Of a stretch of DNA of 64,000 nt, positions 49,924-57,845 are shown piece after piece. Each line of letters opens with the position of its first letter. Position 1 is the stretch's first letter. Source of the DNA: DATAEG01 sp963703085 (GTDB lineage Bacteria; Actinomycetota; Actinomycetes; Mycobacteriales; Jatrophihabitantaceae). Under the pieces are notes generated by a model that saw only the letters and a program-made list of their open reading frames with translations, did no database searches and was not told where the DNA came from. A program made the translations under genes and the position numbers. The stretch covers positions 1,178,001-1,242,000 of the forward strand of contig OY969789.1 in the NCBI GenBank assembly GCA_963703085.1. The letters are read 5' to 3'.

Positions 49924-50985
49924 CTACGCGATGAGCTGCGCCGCGAGCAGCCGCAATGTGTCTACTCGAGCCGGTGCTTGGTCAGGCGGCGTCCCGGTCA
50001 GCGCGCCGGCGATCGGGTTCACCATCACCTCGTCCACCGCAAAGGTGGCGGCGAGGTTGCGGATCTCGGCTGCCGCCGATTCTGCCGAGCCGACGACCCA
50101 GCGGCCGCGCATGGAGTCAGCCAGCTCTTGATGCGCCGGCGCCAGCTCTACTTTTTCGGCGTCCTGCACCAGGGCTTGCGGGGCGAGGGGGCTGCCGGTG
50201 CGCAGTGCGACCATCGAGTGGATCTGCGGGAGGACGAGCCGTTCGGCGAGTTCGGTGGTCTCGGCGACCACGGCGTTGACGGTCAGGAAGGTGCGTGGCG
50301 CGCTGAGCACCTCGGACGGGACGAACTGGGTCCGGTATACCTCGAGGGCCTCGGCGGTGCCCTGCCCGGAGAAGTGGTGGGCGAACACGTACGGCAGGCC
50401 CTTCGCCGCCGCAAGCTGTGCCGAGTACAGCGACGAACCCAGCAGCCAGACGTCCGGCGTGCCGGAGGCATGCGGGGTGGCGCGCAGCTCATAGGCGCGT
50501 CCCTGCAGGTCGAGCGCGACGCCGTCGACGTCCATCAGCGCCATCACGTCCGAGACGTAATCAGGGAAGCGGGCGATGTCCTCGTCGCCGCGACCGCCGG
50601 CGCTGCGCAACGCCCAACTGGTCACTGGATCGCTGCCCGGCGCGCGGCCGATCCCGAGGTCGATACGTCCCGGGAACGTTGCTTCGAGCAGCGCGAACTG
50701 CTCCGCGACAACAAGCGGTGCGTGGTTGGGCAGCATCACGCCGCCCGAACCGACCCGGATGCGTTCGGTCGCGAAAGCAAGCAGCCCGATCAGCACCGGC
50801 GGATTGGTAGCGGCGACGGCCGGCATGTTGTGGTGCTCGGCAACCCAGTACCGGTGGTAGCCCAGTTCGTCCGCAGCTCGGACCAGTCCGATCGACGCAC
50901 GAACGGCATCGCCGGTGCTCTGATCGGAACGCACCGGAAGCAGATCGAGTACGGAAAGCGCGGCAATGGGTTGCGAGGAGCTCAC
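49924..50985 (-). CDS. LLM-class flavin-dependent oxidoreductase (luciferase-like)
   Basis: A 353-residue TIM-barrel flavoprotein from GTG 50985. Signatures: SVLDLLPVRSDQSTGDAV, GYHRYWVAEHHNMPAVA, VGSGGVMLPNHAPLVVAEQF, LGIGRAPGSDPVT and VWLLGSSLYSAQLAAAKGL. This set is typical of the FMN-type group in the bacterial luciferase family (alkanal monooxygenase alpha-like), not the F420 type. Substrate unknown. Confidence 0.88.
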   Translation of the reverse strand: MSSSQPIAALSVLDLLPVRSDQSTGDAVRASIGLVRAADELGYHRYWVAEHHNMPAVAATNPPVLIGLLAFATERIRVGSGGVMLPNHAPLVVAEQFALLEATFPGRIDLGIGRAPGSDPVTSWALRSAGGRGDEDIARFPDYVSDVMALMDVDGVALDLQGRAYELRATPHASGTPDVWLLGSSLYSAQLAAAKGLPYVFAHHFSGQGTAEALEVYRTQFVPSEVLSAPRTFLTVNAVVAETTELAERLVLPQIHSMVALRTGSPLAPQALVQDAEKVELAPAHQELADSMRGRWVVGSAESAAAEIRNLAATFAVDEVMVNPIAGALTGTPPDQAPARVDTLRLLAAQLIA

Positions 50986-51030
50986 CTAGTCGTCAACACA
51001 CCGTCCTGCGCGCTATTCCCACCGCGCGGC

Positions 51031-51195
51031 TCAGCCGCGGGGATGGCGCCGCAGCGCGGCAAGCCGGGTCTTGCGCCAGCTCGCCGTTGCGCCGAGCCTC
51101 GGCGCGGGCTCGCTCATCAGCACCAGGAGAGCGGCAAGCTCCTCCGGCTCCGGGTTGCCACGGATCACCACCGGACGGCCTGCGTCGGCGGTCAT
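51031..51195 (-). CDS. acyl-CoA carboxylase epsilon-like subunit (second copy)
   Basis: A 54-residue protein with the epsilon core VVIRGNPEPEELAALLVLMSE and a short basic end (WRKTRLAALRRHPRG). Its ATG overlaps the beta subunit stop by 4 bp (ATGA). It is easily missed because it hides at the end of a longer nonsense frame. Pairs with the beta subunit at 51192-52712. Confidence 0.8.
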   Translation of the reverse strand: MTADAGRPVVIRGNPEPEELAALLVLMSEPAPRLGATASWRKTRLAALRRHPRG

Positions 51196-52712
51196 GTCGG
51201 TGGCACGCCGTGCCGCTTGGTCGCGAAGTGCCGCTCCTTGCCGACGAGTACCGCCAGCCGAGCCACCACCTGGGCCCGCAGTTCGGATGGCTCGATGATC
51301 GCATCGATGACGAGATCGGAGGCGAGTCGCAGCAGATCGACGTCTTCTTCGTACTCCGCGCGCTTGGCGCCGACGAATGCAAGCTGCTCGTCCGGGTCGG
51401 CGATCTCGGCGATCTTGCCCGCGTAGACCGCGTTGACGGCCGCCTCCGGGCCCATCACGGCGATCCGCGCGGTGGGCAACGCAATGCACGCGTCGGGCAT
51501 GAATCCCGGTCCGGCCATCGCATAGAGCCCGGCGCCGTAGGCCTTCCGCACGATGATCGACAGCTGCGGCACGGTCGCCTCGGACACGGCGGTGATCATC
51601 TTCGCGCCGTGCCGGATGATGCCCTGCCGTTCCACCTCGCTACCGATCATGAAGCCAGGCACATCGGCAAGGTAGATCAGCGGGATGTTGAAGGCGTCGC
51701 ACAGCCAGATGAACCGCGCGCACTTGTCAGCCGAGTCGACGAACAGCACACCGCCGCGGACCGCCGAGTTGTTCGCGACGATCCCCACCGGCCGGCCGTC
51801 CACCCGCCCGAGCCCGGTGATCACTTCTGCGGCGAAGAGCGGCTTCACCTCGAAGAACGAGTCGTCGTCGATGATCCCGTCGATGATCCGATGCATGTCG
51901 AACGGCACCGACTCGGACACCGGAACGGCGTCGTCGGCCAACTCGACCAGCGGCGCAACGGCTTGCACCTCCGGAGCCGGCTCGCGCCAACAGGTAGGCA
52001 GATACGAGAAATAGGCACGGGCCTGCTCGATCGCATCGGCATCGTCCACCGCGAGGTTGTCGCCACAGCCGGACACCGTGGCATGCATCCGCGCGCCGCC
52101 CATTTCCTCCAGCGACACTTTCTCCCCGACCACCATCTCGGCCATCCGTGGTGATCCCAGGTACATCGAGGCGTTGCCTTCGACCATGATCACGATGTCG
52201 CAGAACGCCGGGATGTAAGCGCCGCCCGCTGCGGACGGGCCGAACAGGCAGCAGATCTGCGGCACCTTCCCGGACAGCGCCACCTGATTGTGGAAGATGC
52301 GCCCGGCGCCGCGGCGGCCGGGGAACAACGCCACCTGATCGGTGATCCGGGCGCCGGCGGAGTCGATCAGCCAGAAGATGGGCAGCTCTTCGCAGAGCGC
52401 ACGCTCGGTGACCCTGATGATCTTCTCGACCGTCCGAGCACCCCACGAGCCGGCCTTCACCGTCGGATCGTTCGCCACCACCAGCACCGGCCGACCGTCG
52501 AGCAGACCCTGTCCGGTGACAACCCCGTCCGCCGGCAGCCCGCTGCCCAGCGCATTGGCCAGCTGCCCGTCCTCGGTGAAGCTGCCTTCATCGCAGAGCA
52601 GGGCGATCCGGTCCCGCACGTACAGCTTGTGCTGCGCAGCGAGCTTGGCTGCTCCGCGCTCCCCCGGCGCCAGCGTCGCCTCCCGCGCCGAGGCGATCTC
52701 CTTCTCGCTCAC
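51192..52712 (-). CDS. acyl-CoA carboxylase beta subunit (second type)
   Basis: A 506-residue carboxyltransferase from GTG 52712, overlapping the dehydrogenase stop (GTGA). Blocks: KLAAQHKLYVRDRIALLCDEG, VVANDPTVKAGSWGARTVEKI, LIDSAGARITDQ, FGPSAAGGAYIPAFCDIVIM, LADVPGFMIGSEVERQGIIRHG and RKAYGAGLYAMAGPGF. The oxyanion region (DSAGARI, PSAAGGAYIP) differs from the propionyl type at 32823 and is closer to the methylcrotonyl-like AccD group, so a branched or unsaturated acyl-CoA is likely. No alpha subunit is in the window; it may share one encoded elsewhere. Confidence 0.85.
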   Translation of the reverse strand: MSEKEIASAREATLAPGERGAAKLAAQHKLYVRDRIALLCDEGSFTEDGQLANALGSGLPADGVVTGQGLLDGRPVLVVANDPTVKAGSWGARTVEKIIRVTERALCEELPIFWLIDSAGARITDQVALFPGRRGAGRIFHNQVALSGKVPQICCLFGPSAAGGAYIPAFCDIVIMVEGNASMYLGSPRMAEMVVGEKVSLEEMGGARMHATVSGCGDNLAVDDADAIEQARAYFSYLPTCWREPAPEVQAVAPLVELADDAVPVSESVPFDMHRIIDGIIDDDSFFEVKPLFAAEVITGLGRVDGRPVGIVANNSAVRGGVLFVDSADKCARFIWLCDAFNIPLIYLADVPGFMIGSEVERQGIIRHGAKMITAVSEATVPQLSIIVRKAYGAGLYAMAGPGFMPDACIALPTARIAVMGPEAAVNAVYAGKIAEIADPDEQLAFVGAKRAEYEEDVDLLRLASDLVIDAIIEPSELRAQVVARLAVLVGKERHFATKRHGVPPT

Positions 52713-53860
52713 GAGCTGGGCAGTCCCAGGCCGCGGGCGATCACCATGCGCTGCACCTCCGACGTCCCTTCGCCGATCTCCAGGATCTTGGCATCGCGGT
52801 AGAACCGGGCCACCGGATACTCCTCCATGAAGCCGTACCCACCGAAAATCTGGGTGGCGGTGCGTGTCGCGGTGACGGCGGCCTCCGACGAGTAGAGCTT
52901 GGCCATCGCGGCCGCGTGCTTGACCTCGGTCAGCGGCCGGCCGGCGTCCTTCAGTGACGCGGCTTTGTAGGTGAGCAGGCGCGCCGCTTCGACGGCGACA
53001 GCGAGGTCGCTGATCTGGAACGCAACTCCCTGTCGCGACCCGATCGGCGCCCCGAACGTGCGCCGCTCGTGCGCGTACCGCAGGCACTCGTCGAGACACG
53101 CCTGCGCAAGGCCCACGGCCAGGGCCGAGATAGCGATGCGGCCGTCGTCGAGGATCGCCAGAAATTGCTTGAACCCCCGCCCGCGACCGCCGAGCAGGTT
53201 CGCCTCCGGCACCCGACAGTTGTCGAAGGTGAGCCCATGGGTGTCGGAGATGCGCCACCCGAGCTTGTCGTACGGCGGCTGCACCGTGAAGCCGGGCGTA
53301 CCGGACGGGATCAGGATCGCCGAGATCTCATCCTCGCCGGTGCGGGCGGTCACCGTCACGACCGAGGTGATCTCCGAGCCGGAGTTGGTGATGAACGCCT
53401 TGGCACCGTTGACGACCCATTCGCCGCCGACCAGGTCGGCTCGAGTCTTCGTCGCACCGGCGTCCGAACCGGCCTCCGGCTCGGTCAGCCCGAACGCGGC
53501 GAGCGCGCGGCCGGCGACGAGATCCGGCAACCACCGCTGCTTCTGCTCTTCGGTGCCGAACGTCAGGATCGGATTGATACCGAGCCCGACACCGGCCGAC
53601 AGGGTGATGCCGATCGACTGATCGACCCGGCCGAGTTCTTCGATCGCGACGCACAGCGACGTGAAGTCCGCGTCCGAGCCACCGAACTCTTCCGGCACAA
53701 CGAGACCGAAGAGCCCCAGTTCACCCATCGCGGCGACGACGTCGAGCGGAAAGTGGTGCTCGCGGTCCCACTGCGGCACGTGCGGAGCGACCTCGCGTTC
53801 GGCGAAGTCACGCACCACTTTGCGAAAGGTCTCATGGTCTGCGGACAACTCGAAAGACAT
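52709..53860 (-). CDS. acyl-CoA dehydrogenase (short/medium or branched-chain type)
   Basis: A 383-residue flavoprotein. ATG 53860 has GAGGAG upstream and starts the fold (FELSADHETFRKVVRDFAE). AFGLTEPEAGSDAGATKTRA and FGGYGFMEEYPVARFYRDAKI are the family signatures, and the Glu is retained in IGEGTSEVQRMVIARGL, unlike the enzyme at 45669. First gene of an operon with carboxylase beta and epsilon subunits; a dehydrogenation-then-carboxylation order fits leucine-type or related acyl-CoA breakdown (inference). Divergent from merR. Confidence 0.88.
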   Translation of the reverse strand: MSFELSADHETFRKVVRDFAEREVAPHVPQWDREHHFPLDVVAAMGELGLFGLVVPEEFGGSDADFTSLCVAIEELGRVDQSIGITLSAGVGLGINPILTFGTEEQKQRWLPDLVAGRALAAFGLTEPEAGSDAGATKTRADLVGGEWVVNGAKAFITNSGSEITSVVTVTARTGEDEISAILIPSGTPGFTVQPPYDKLGWRISDTHGLTFDNCRVPEANLLGGRGRGFKQFLAILDDGRIAISALAVGLAQACLDECLRYAHERRTFGAPIGSRQGVAFQISDLAVAVEAARLLTYKAASLKDAGRPLTEVKHAAAMAKLYSSEAAVTATRTATQIFGGYGFMEEYPVARFYRDAKILEIGEGTSEVQRMVIARGLGLPSS

Positions 53861-53886
53861 GCGGATGGCTCCTCGACTGGATCGCC

Positions 53887-53902
53887 TTGACGTTAACGTC
53901 AA
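53887..53902. promoter_or_regulatory. MerR-type operator/promoter palindrome
   Basis: TTGACGTTAACGTCAA is a perfect 16-bp palindrome between divergent genes. TTGACG (53887-53892) and TACGAT (53912-53917) are 19 bp apart, the stretched spacing typical of MerR-controlled promoters. The motif resembles known sites of LiuR-like regulators of branched-chain amino acid breakdown. Confidence 0.65.
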
Positions 53903-53923
53903 CGTAAAGCGTACGATACCGCC

Positions 53924-54328
53924 ATGGCCAGCCGTACGAAAGCCCCGACCGACCGCCGCTGGTCGGTGGGCGAGCTGGCCGAAGAACTCGGCGTCACCAC
54001 GCGGACGCTGCGCTTCTACGAGGCCGAGGGGCTGGTGCAACCGGACCGCCAGGGCACCTCGCGCAGCTATACGGCGCGCGACCGCGCCCGGCTGCGACTG
54101 ATCCTGCGCGGCAAACGCTTCGGCATGTCCCTTGCCGAGATCAGTGAGATCGTCGGCATGTACGACGGCGCCGCGTCCTCCGAACGCCGGCAGTTGGAGG
54201 CGTTGCTCGGTCGGCTGGCCGAGATCAGCGCCGACCTGCGGGCGCGACAGGCTGATCTACGCCGGACTCTGGCCGAAGTGGCCGACGTCGCCGGTCAGTG
54301 TCGATCGCGCCTCGACGAACTCGGCTGA
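53924..54328 (+). CDS. MerR family regulator, LiuR-like
   Basis: A 134-residue protein. The MerR DNA-binding domain reads WSVGELAEELGVTTRTLRFYEAEGLVQPDRQG, RSYTARDRARLRLILRGKRFGMSLAEI, followed by a coiled-coil dimerisation helix and no effector Cys residues. It is divergent from the acyl-CoA dehydrogenase operon with a perfect palindrome between them, so it probably controls that operon and itself, likely responding to an acyl-CoA (inference from LiuR). Confidence 0.88.
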   Translation: MASRTKAPTDRRWSVGELAEELGVTTRTLRFYEAEGLVQPDRQGTSRSYTARDRARLRLILRGKRFGMSLAEISEIVGMYDGAASSERRQLEALLGRLAEISADLRARQADLRRTLAEVADVAGQCRSRLDELG

Positions 54329-54351
54329 TACCGGCGGGCCGCCGGCGGGCA

Positions 54352-54402
54352 AGCAAATTAGTGGCGCAAGCCACTGCACCGCACTGAATCAGTGGATTTG
54401 CT
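54352..54402 (+). promoter_or_regulatory. three-way-junction-like RNA structure
   Basis: AGCAAAT (54352-54358) pairs with ATTTGCT (54396-54402), enclosing AGTGGC-GCAA-GCCACT (a GNRA-capped stem) and ACTG-AAT-CAGT. An alternative stem CCACTG/CAGTGG (54371-54376 with 54390-54395) would exclude the other two. Confidence 0.4.
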
Positions 54403-54440
54403 ACGCCGAAACCAGGGAATCGGCAGAACTTGAGCAAAAC

Positions 54441-54470
54441 TTGAGCATTCATTGAGTGGTTTGCTATGGC
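54441..54470 (+). promoter_or_regulatory. candidate promoter for the G-rich transcript
   Basis: TTGAGC (54441-54446), an 18-bp spacer and TATGGC (54465-54470) preceded by TGC (extended -10). Transcription would start near 54477. Confidence 0.35.
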
Positions 54471-54563
54471 GCGCTGCGGGGCGGTAGTACAAGCTTGCCT
54501 TACCTCGCCGGGGGACGAGGCGCACGGGGGAAGCACAGAGGGAAACCTGCCGCAGGGTCAGGG

Positions 54564-54651
54564 GAACCGCACGGGGGAGATTTAGGGGAGCTCATCGGGG
54601 GACGAGCGAACCGCACGGGGGAGATTTAGGGGAGCTCATCGGGGGACGAGC
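54564..54651 (+). repeat. 44-bp tandem repeat (two full copies plus partial)
   Basis: 54564-54607 and 54608-54651 are identical 44-bp units starting GAACCGCACGGGGGAG and ending GGGGGACGAGC; a third copy breaks off after 14 bp (54652-54665). Confidence 0.95.
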
Positions 54652-54772
54652 GAACCGCACGGGGGGAAGTACGGGGGACGATCAAGGGAACCGGTAGCCG
54701 AACGATCAGGGGGTGTTCGCTCGGCTGCTGGAACCTTGATCTCCCCTCCCCTGCTGTACGAGGGTATTTTCG

Positions 54773-54803
54773 GAGCGCTCAGTGACCTGCTGAGCGCTCT
54801 TTT
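54773..54803 (+). terminator. intrinsic terminator, plus strand
   Basis: GAGCGCTCAG (54773-54782) and CTGAGCGCTC (54790-54799) form a perfect 10-bp stem with a 7-nt loop, followed by TTTT. The only upstream plus-strand gene is merR, 445 bp away. Confidence 0.8.
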
Positions 54804-54858
54804 GCTGTCTGCTTCCCCCGCTGCCGCTCTTCACCGGCCGAGCTCGTCGCCGGTGACC

Positions 54859-55623
54859 TCACCCGGCCAGCATGCTCATCTCGAAGCTGTAGCGGGCCGC
54901 GGAGTAGATGTGGTTGCCGTACTCCACCGGCTTGCCATGGTCGTCGTAGGCGGTTCGCTGCATGGTCAGCAACGCCGCGCCGCGCCGGTCGCCCAGTGCG
55001 CGGGCCTCGGCAGCAGTTGCCGGCCGGGCGCCGATCACCTGAGTCGCGGAGTGCAGCGTGATCCCGGCCCTGCGCAGCAGCGCGTAAAGCCCGTCGGATT
55101 CGAGTTCGTCGGTACGGATCGTGATCCGGTCGGACGGAAGATAGTTGGTCAGCTTGGCGATCGGCTGCCCGTCCGCATTGCGCAGCCGGACCAGAGTGAT
55201 CACCGGCTCTCCCTCGCGAAGACCGAGGGCGTGCAACACGTCCGGCGCGGCTGAACCGACCGTGTTGGTCAGTACCGCGGTGGATGGTCGCTGCCCGGCA
55301 CTGGCCAGGTCGTCGTAGAGGCTGCTCAGATTGAGCGAGCGGCGCACTCGCGGAGACACGACTCGAGTGCCGACGCCACGTTGTCGAACGACCAGACCCT
55401 TGTCGACGAGGTACTCCATCGCCTTGCGAACCGTAGGCCGGGACAGGCCGAGTTGTGCGACCAGATCCACCTCGTTGACCAGACGAGATCCCGGAATGAT
55501 CTCGCCGGAGGCGATGCTGCGCTCCAGTTGTTCGGCCACCTGGAAGTACAGCGGCACCGGAGAATTGCGGTCCAACCTGATGCGATGCCGCCGTGCGGCC
55601 GCCGGCTTGGTGGACCCTGGCAT
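54859..55623 (-). CDS. iolR: GntR/UTRA family regulator, likely inositol-operon repressor
   Basis: A 254-residue protein. The N-terminal winged helix reads PLYFQVAEQLERSIASGEIIPGSRL, LVAQLGLSRPTVRKAMEYLVDKGLVVRQRGVGTRVV; the C-terminal UTRA domain (LREGEPVITLVRLRNADGQPIAKLTNYLP; TMQRTAYDDHGKPVEYGNHIYS, in pieces) binds a small metabolite. It is divergent from the inositol operon across 198 bp holding two AGGACAAA-containing palindromes, so it most likely represses that operon until an inositol-derived effector binds. Confidence 0.8.
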   Translation of the reverse strand: MPGSTKPAAARRHRIRLDRNSPVPLYFQVAEQLERSIASGEIIPGSRLVNEVDLVAQLGLSRPTVRKAMEYLVDKGLVVRQRGVGTRVVSPRVRRSLNLSSLYDDLASAGQRPSTAVLTNTVGSAAPDVLHALGLREGEPVITLVRLRNADGQPIAKLTNYLPSDRITIRTDELESDGLYALLRRAGITLHSATQVIGARPATAAEARALGDRRGAALLTMQRTAYDDHGKPVEYGNHIYSAARYSFEMSMLAG

Positions 55624-55633
55624 GGCGGCATCA

Positions 55634-55643
55634 TGTCAGGACA
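55634..55643. promoter_or_regulatory. candidate IolR operator 1
   Basis: TGTC-AG-GACA palindrome, followed by AATTGACAAAG; shares AGGACAAA with the second site. Confidence 0.4.
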
Positions 55644-55665
55644 AATTGACAAAGTCCATCGTGCA

Positions 55666-55679
55666 TTTGTTAGGACAAA
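55666..55679. promoter_or_regulatory. candidate IolR operator 2
   Basis: TTTGT-TAGG-ACAAA palindrome directly before the iol -35 box. GntR proteins usually bind short palindromes of this kind. Confidence 0.5.
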
Positions 55680-55682
55680 GTG

Positions 55683-55712
55683 TTGACAGCTCGAGCGGTT
55701 CCCCGGTTTGAT
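55683..55712 (+). promoter_or_regulatory. inositol operon promoter
   Basis: A consensus TTGACA (55683-55688), an 18-bp spacer and TTTGAT (55707-55712). Confidence 0.6.
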
Positions 55713-55821
55713 CGCGGCAAGCCCCGACGTCCGCGGCGTCCTGGCTGGACGCCCCCCGCACCGGCGCAACCCGATCCTCCGACTGCCGAGTGACGGTCGG
55801 CCGCTCTAGGAAGGACTCAGC

Positions 55822-56802
55822 ATGCGCGGCACGAAGAAGCTGGTTTTGATGGTGGTCCCCGTCCTGCTCGCCGTCACCGCGTGCAGCAGCGTGAACGCGG
55901 TGAACCGGCCGCACAACAAGGCGGCCGGCGGTAAAGGCGGGTACGGCTACAAGGTGGCCGTGATAACGCACGGCGGCCCGGGCGATGCCTTCTGGAGCGT
56001 CGTCAAGAACGGCGTCGACCAGGCCGGCAAGGACTTGGGCGACAAGATCAGTTACCAGAGCAGCGCCGACCCGACGACGCAGGCGCAGTACATCACCGCG
56101 GCGGTGAATCAGAAACCGGACGGAATCGTCGTCTCGATGGCCAACCCGGAGGCGCTCAAGTCGGCGGTCGAGGGGGCCACCAAGGCCGGCATCCCGGTGA
56201 TCGTCGTGAACTCCGGCACCGACCAGTGGAAGGAGTACGGGGCGCAGACCTATATCGGCTCGGATGAGGCGGTTGCCGGTCAGGCGGTGGGCACCGAGCT
56301 CAAGAAGGACGGCATGAAGAACGTCATCTGCGTGATCCACGAGGCAGGGAACACCTCGCTGGAACAGCGCTGTAAGGGTGTCTCGCAGACCCTTGGTGGC
56401 AAGGTCACCAACCTGCAGGTGGACATCAACAACCTTGCCGCTGCGCAGAACACGATCCAGTCCAAGCTGCAGCAGGACAAGTCGATCGATGGCGTCGTCA
56501 CGCTGAATGCCCAGGTGGCCACGTACGCCGAGAAGGGAATCTCGGGCGCGAAGTCGTCGGCAAAGCTGGCCACCTTCGACCTGAATGCCGATGTCTGCAA
56601 GGACATCCTGGCCGGCAAGCTGCTGTTTTCGGTCGACCAGCAGCCGTACCTGCAGGGTTACCTCGCTGTGCAGATGCTGACGCTGTACAAGTCCAACCTG
56701 AACGTGCTCGGCGGCGGGCAGCCGGTGCTGACCGGACCGCAGCTCGTCACGAAGGCGAACGCCGCCCAGGTGTTGAAGCTGGCCGCGGGCGGGACCAGAT
56801 GA
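55822..56802 (+). CDS. ABC transporter substrate-binding lipoprotein (ribose/inositol type)
   Basis: A 326-residue periplasmic-binding protein of the Peripla_BP_4 type. Signal peptide with VTAC (Cys 21). The lobes show VAVITHGGPGDAFWSVVKNGVDQA, DGIVVSMANPEALKSAV, IPVIVVNSG, and FDLNADVCKDILAGKLLFSVDQQPYLQGYLAVQ, with ligand residues at the expected places. First gene of the inositol operon; the next starts within its stop (ATGA). myo-Inositol is the likely ligand. Confidence 0.85.
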   Translation: MRGTKKLVLMVVPVLLAVTACSSVNAVNRPHNKAAGGKGGYGYKVAVITHGGPGDAFWSVVKNGVDQAGKDLGDKISYQSSADPTTQAQYITAAVNQKPDGIVVSMANPEALKSAVEGATKAGIPVIVVNSGTDQWKEYGAQTYIGSDEAVAGQAVGTELKKDGMKNVICVIHEAGNTSLEQRCKGVSQTLGGKVTNLQVDINNLAAAQNTIQSKLQQDKSIDGVVTLNAQVATYAEKGISGAKSSAKLATFDLNADVCKDILAGKLLFSVDQQPYLQGYLAVQMLTLYKSNLNVLGGGQPVLTGPQLVTKANAAQVLKLAAGGTR

Positions 56803-57839
56803 CCGCCGCCACGATGCCGATCGACGAGCGCATCGCCCGAGTCGGGATCGCTCGCCGGCTGCTCATCAAGCCCGAATTCGGCGCCCTGATCGGCGCCGTG
56901 GTCATCTTCGTCTTCTTCGCCGTTCAGTCCGGGCCGTTCCGCTCGCTGTCCGGCGTCTCGAACTGGTTGGACGCCGCGTCGCTGGTCGGAGTGATGGCGG
57001 TGCCGGTAGCACTGCTCATGATCGGCGGCCATTTCGACCTGTCGGCGGGTGTGCAGACCGGCACGGCGGGCCTGGCTACCGGCATCATGACGACCTATTG
57101 GGGGCTGAACGTCTATGCCTCACTGGTCGTATCACTGTTGCTGATGCTGGTGATCGGTTTCATCAACGGCTACCTGGTGACCCGGACGGGGTTGCCGAGC
57201 TTCATCATCACGCTCGGCATGTTCCTCGCCCTGCAAGGCGTCAACCTGGGCGTCACCAAACAGGTGACGAACTCGGTGCAGGTGAACAATCTCGACCTGG
57301 TCCCCGGCTACCACGTGCTCAACGACATCCTGGGTAGCACGGTGACCATAGCCGGACAGGACTTTCCCATCACCGTCATCTGGTGGATCGGGTTCACCAT
57401 TCTGGCCTCGTGGGTGTTGCTGAAGACGCGGTTCGGCAACTGGATCTTCGCCACCGGCGGCGACCCTGCTGCCAGTAAGAACGTCGGCGTCCCGACCGGA
57501 CGCACCACGATCGCGCTGTTCATGATCACGTCGGCCTTCGCCTGGTTCCTCGGCAACTCGCTGATCCTGCGGGGTGGCACATTGCAGGCTCAGTTCGGCA
57601 TCGGCAACGAGCTGATCTTCATCGTCGCGGCAGTGATCGGTGGTTGCCTTTTGACCGGCGGGCTCGGGTCGGCGATCGGAGCGTCGCTCGGTGCATTGAT
57701 CTTCGGCATGACCCAGCAGGGCATCGTCTATGCCGGATGGAACTCCGACTGGTTCAAGCTCTTCGTCGGGGTGATGTTGTTGCTCGCCGTGCTCACCAAC
57801 CAATTCGTCCGGCGGCTGGCCGAACAGACCAGGAGGTAG
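56799..57839 (+). CDS. ABC transporter permease (RbsC type)
   Basis: A 346-residue membrane protein with about ten helices and the family pattern VALLMIGGHFDLSAGVQTGTAGLATGI, GLPSFIITLGMFLALQGVNLG, ATGGDPAASKNVGVPTGRTTI and GGCLLTGGLGSAIGASLGALIFGMTQQGI. It overlaps the binding-protein gene by 4 bp and should form a homodimeric pore for inositol. Confidence 0.88.
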   Translation: MTAATMPIDERIARVGIARRLLIKPEFGALIGAVVIFVFFAVQSGPFRSLSGVSNWLDAASLVGVMAVPVALLMIGGHFDLSAGVQTGTAGLATGIMTTYWGLNVYASLVVSLLLMLVIGFINGYLVTRTGLPSFIITLGMFLALQGVNLGVTKQVTNSVQVNNLDLVPGYHVLNDILGSTVTIAGQDFPITVIWWIGFTILASWVLLKTRFGNWIFATGGDPAASKNVGVPTGRTTIALFMITSAFAWFLGNSLILRGGTLQAQFGIGNELIFIVAAVIGGCLLTGGLGSAIGASLGALIFGMTQQGIVYAGWNSDWFKLFVGVMLLLAVLTNQFVRRLAEQTRR

Positions 57840-57845
57840 CGCGAG

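Larger units (their letters stand above)
54477..54803 (+). ncRNA. candidate G-run-rich noncoding RNA
   Basis: A roughly 327-nt stretch from the candidate promoter to a strong intrinsic terminator with no ORF. It contains at least ten GGGG or GGGGG blocks at near-regular spacing, each followed by A, and a CTCCCCTCCCC segment that could pair with them. Ends are inferred; no known RNA family is recognised. Confidence 0.35.
54329..54858. other. 530-bp gene-free region with structured and G-rich repeats
   Basis: Holds, in order: a small three-way-junction-like RNA fold (54352-54402), a candidate promoter (54441-54470), a run of regularly spaced GGGG(G)A blocks with a 44-bp tandem repeat (54564-54651), a C-rich segment (CTCCCCTCCCC, 54741-54751) and a strong terminator (54773-54803). 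No ORF is convincing. The first 150 bp are less GC-rich than the rest of the window. Confidence 0.7.

Noticed and set aside
54564..54665. CRISPR or iteron origin
   Set aside because: The 44-bp units are contiguous and identical; no replication initiator gene or DnaA-box cluster is visible.
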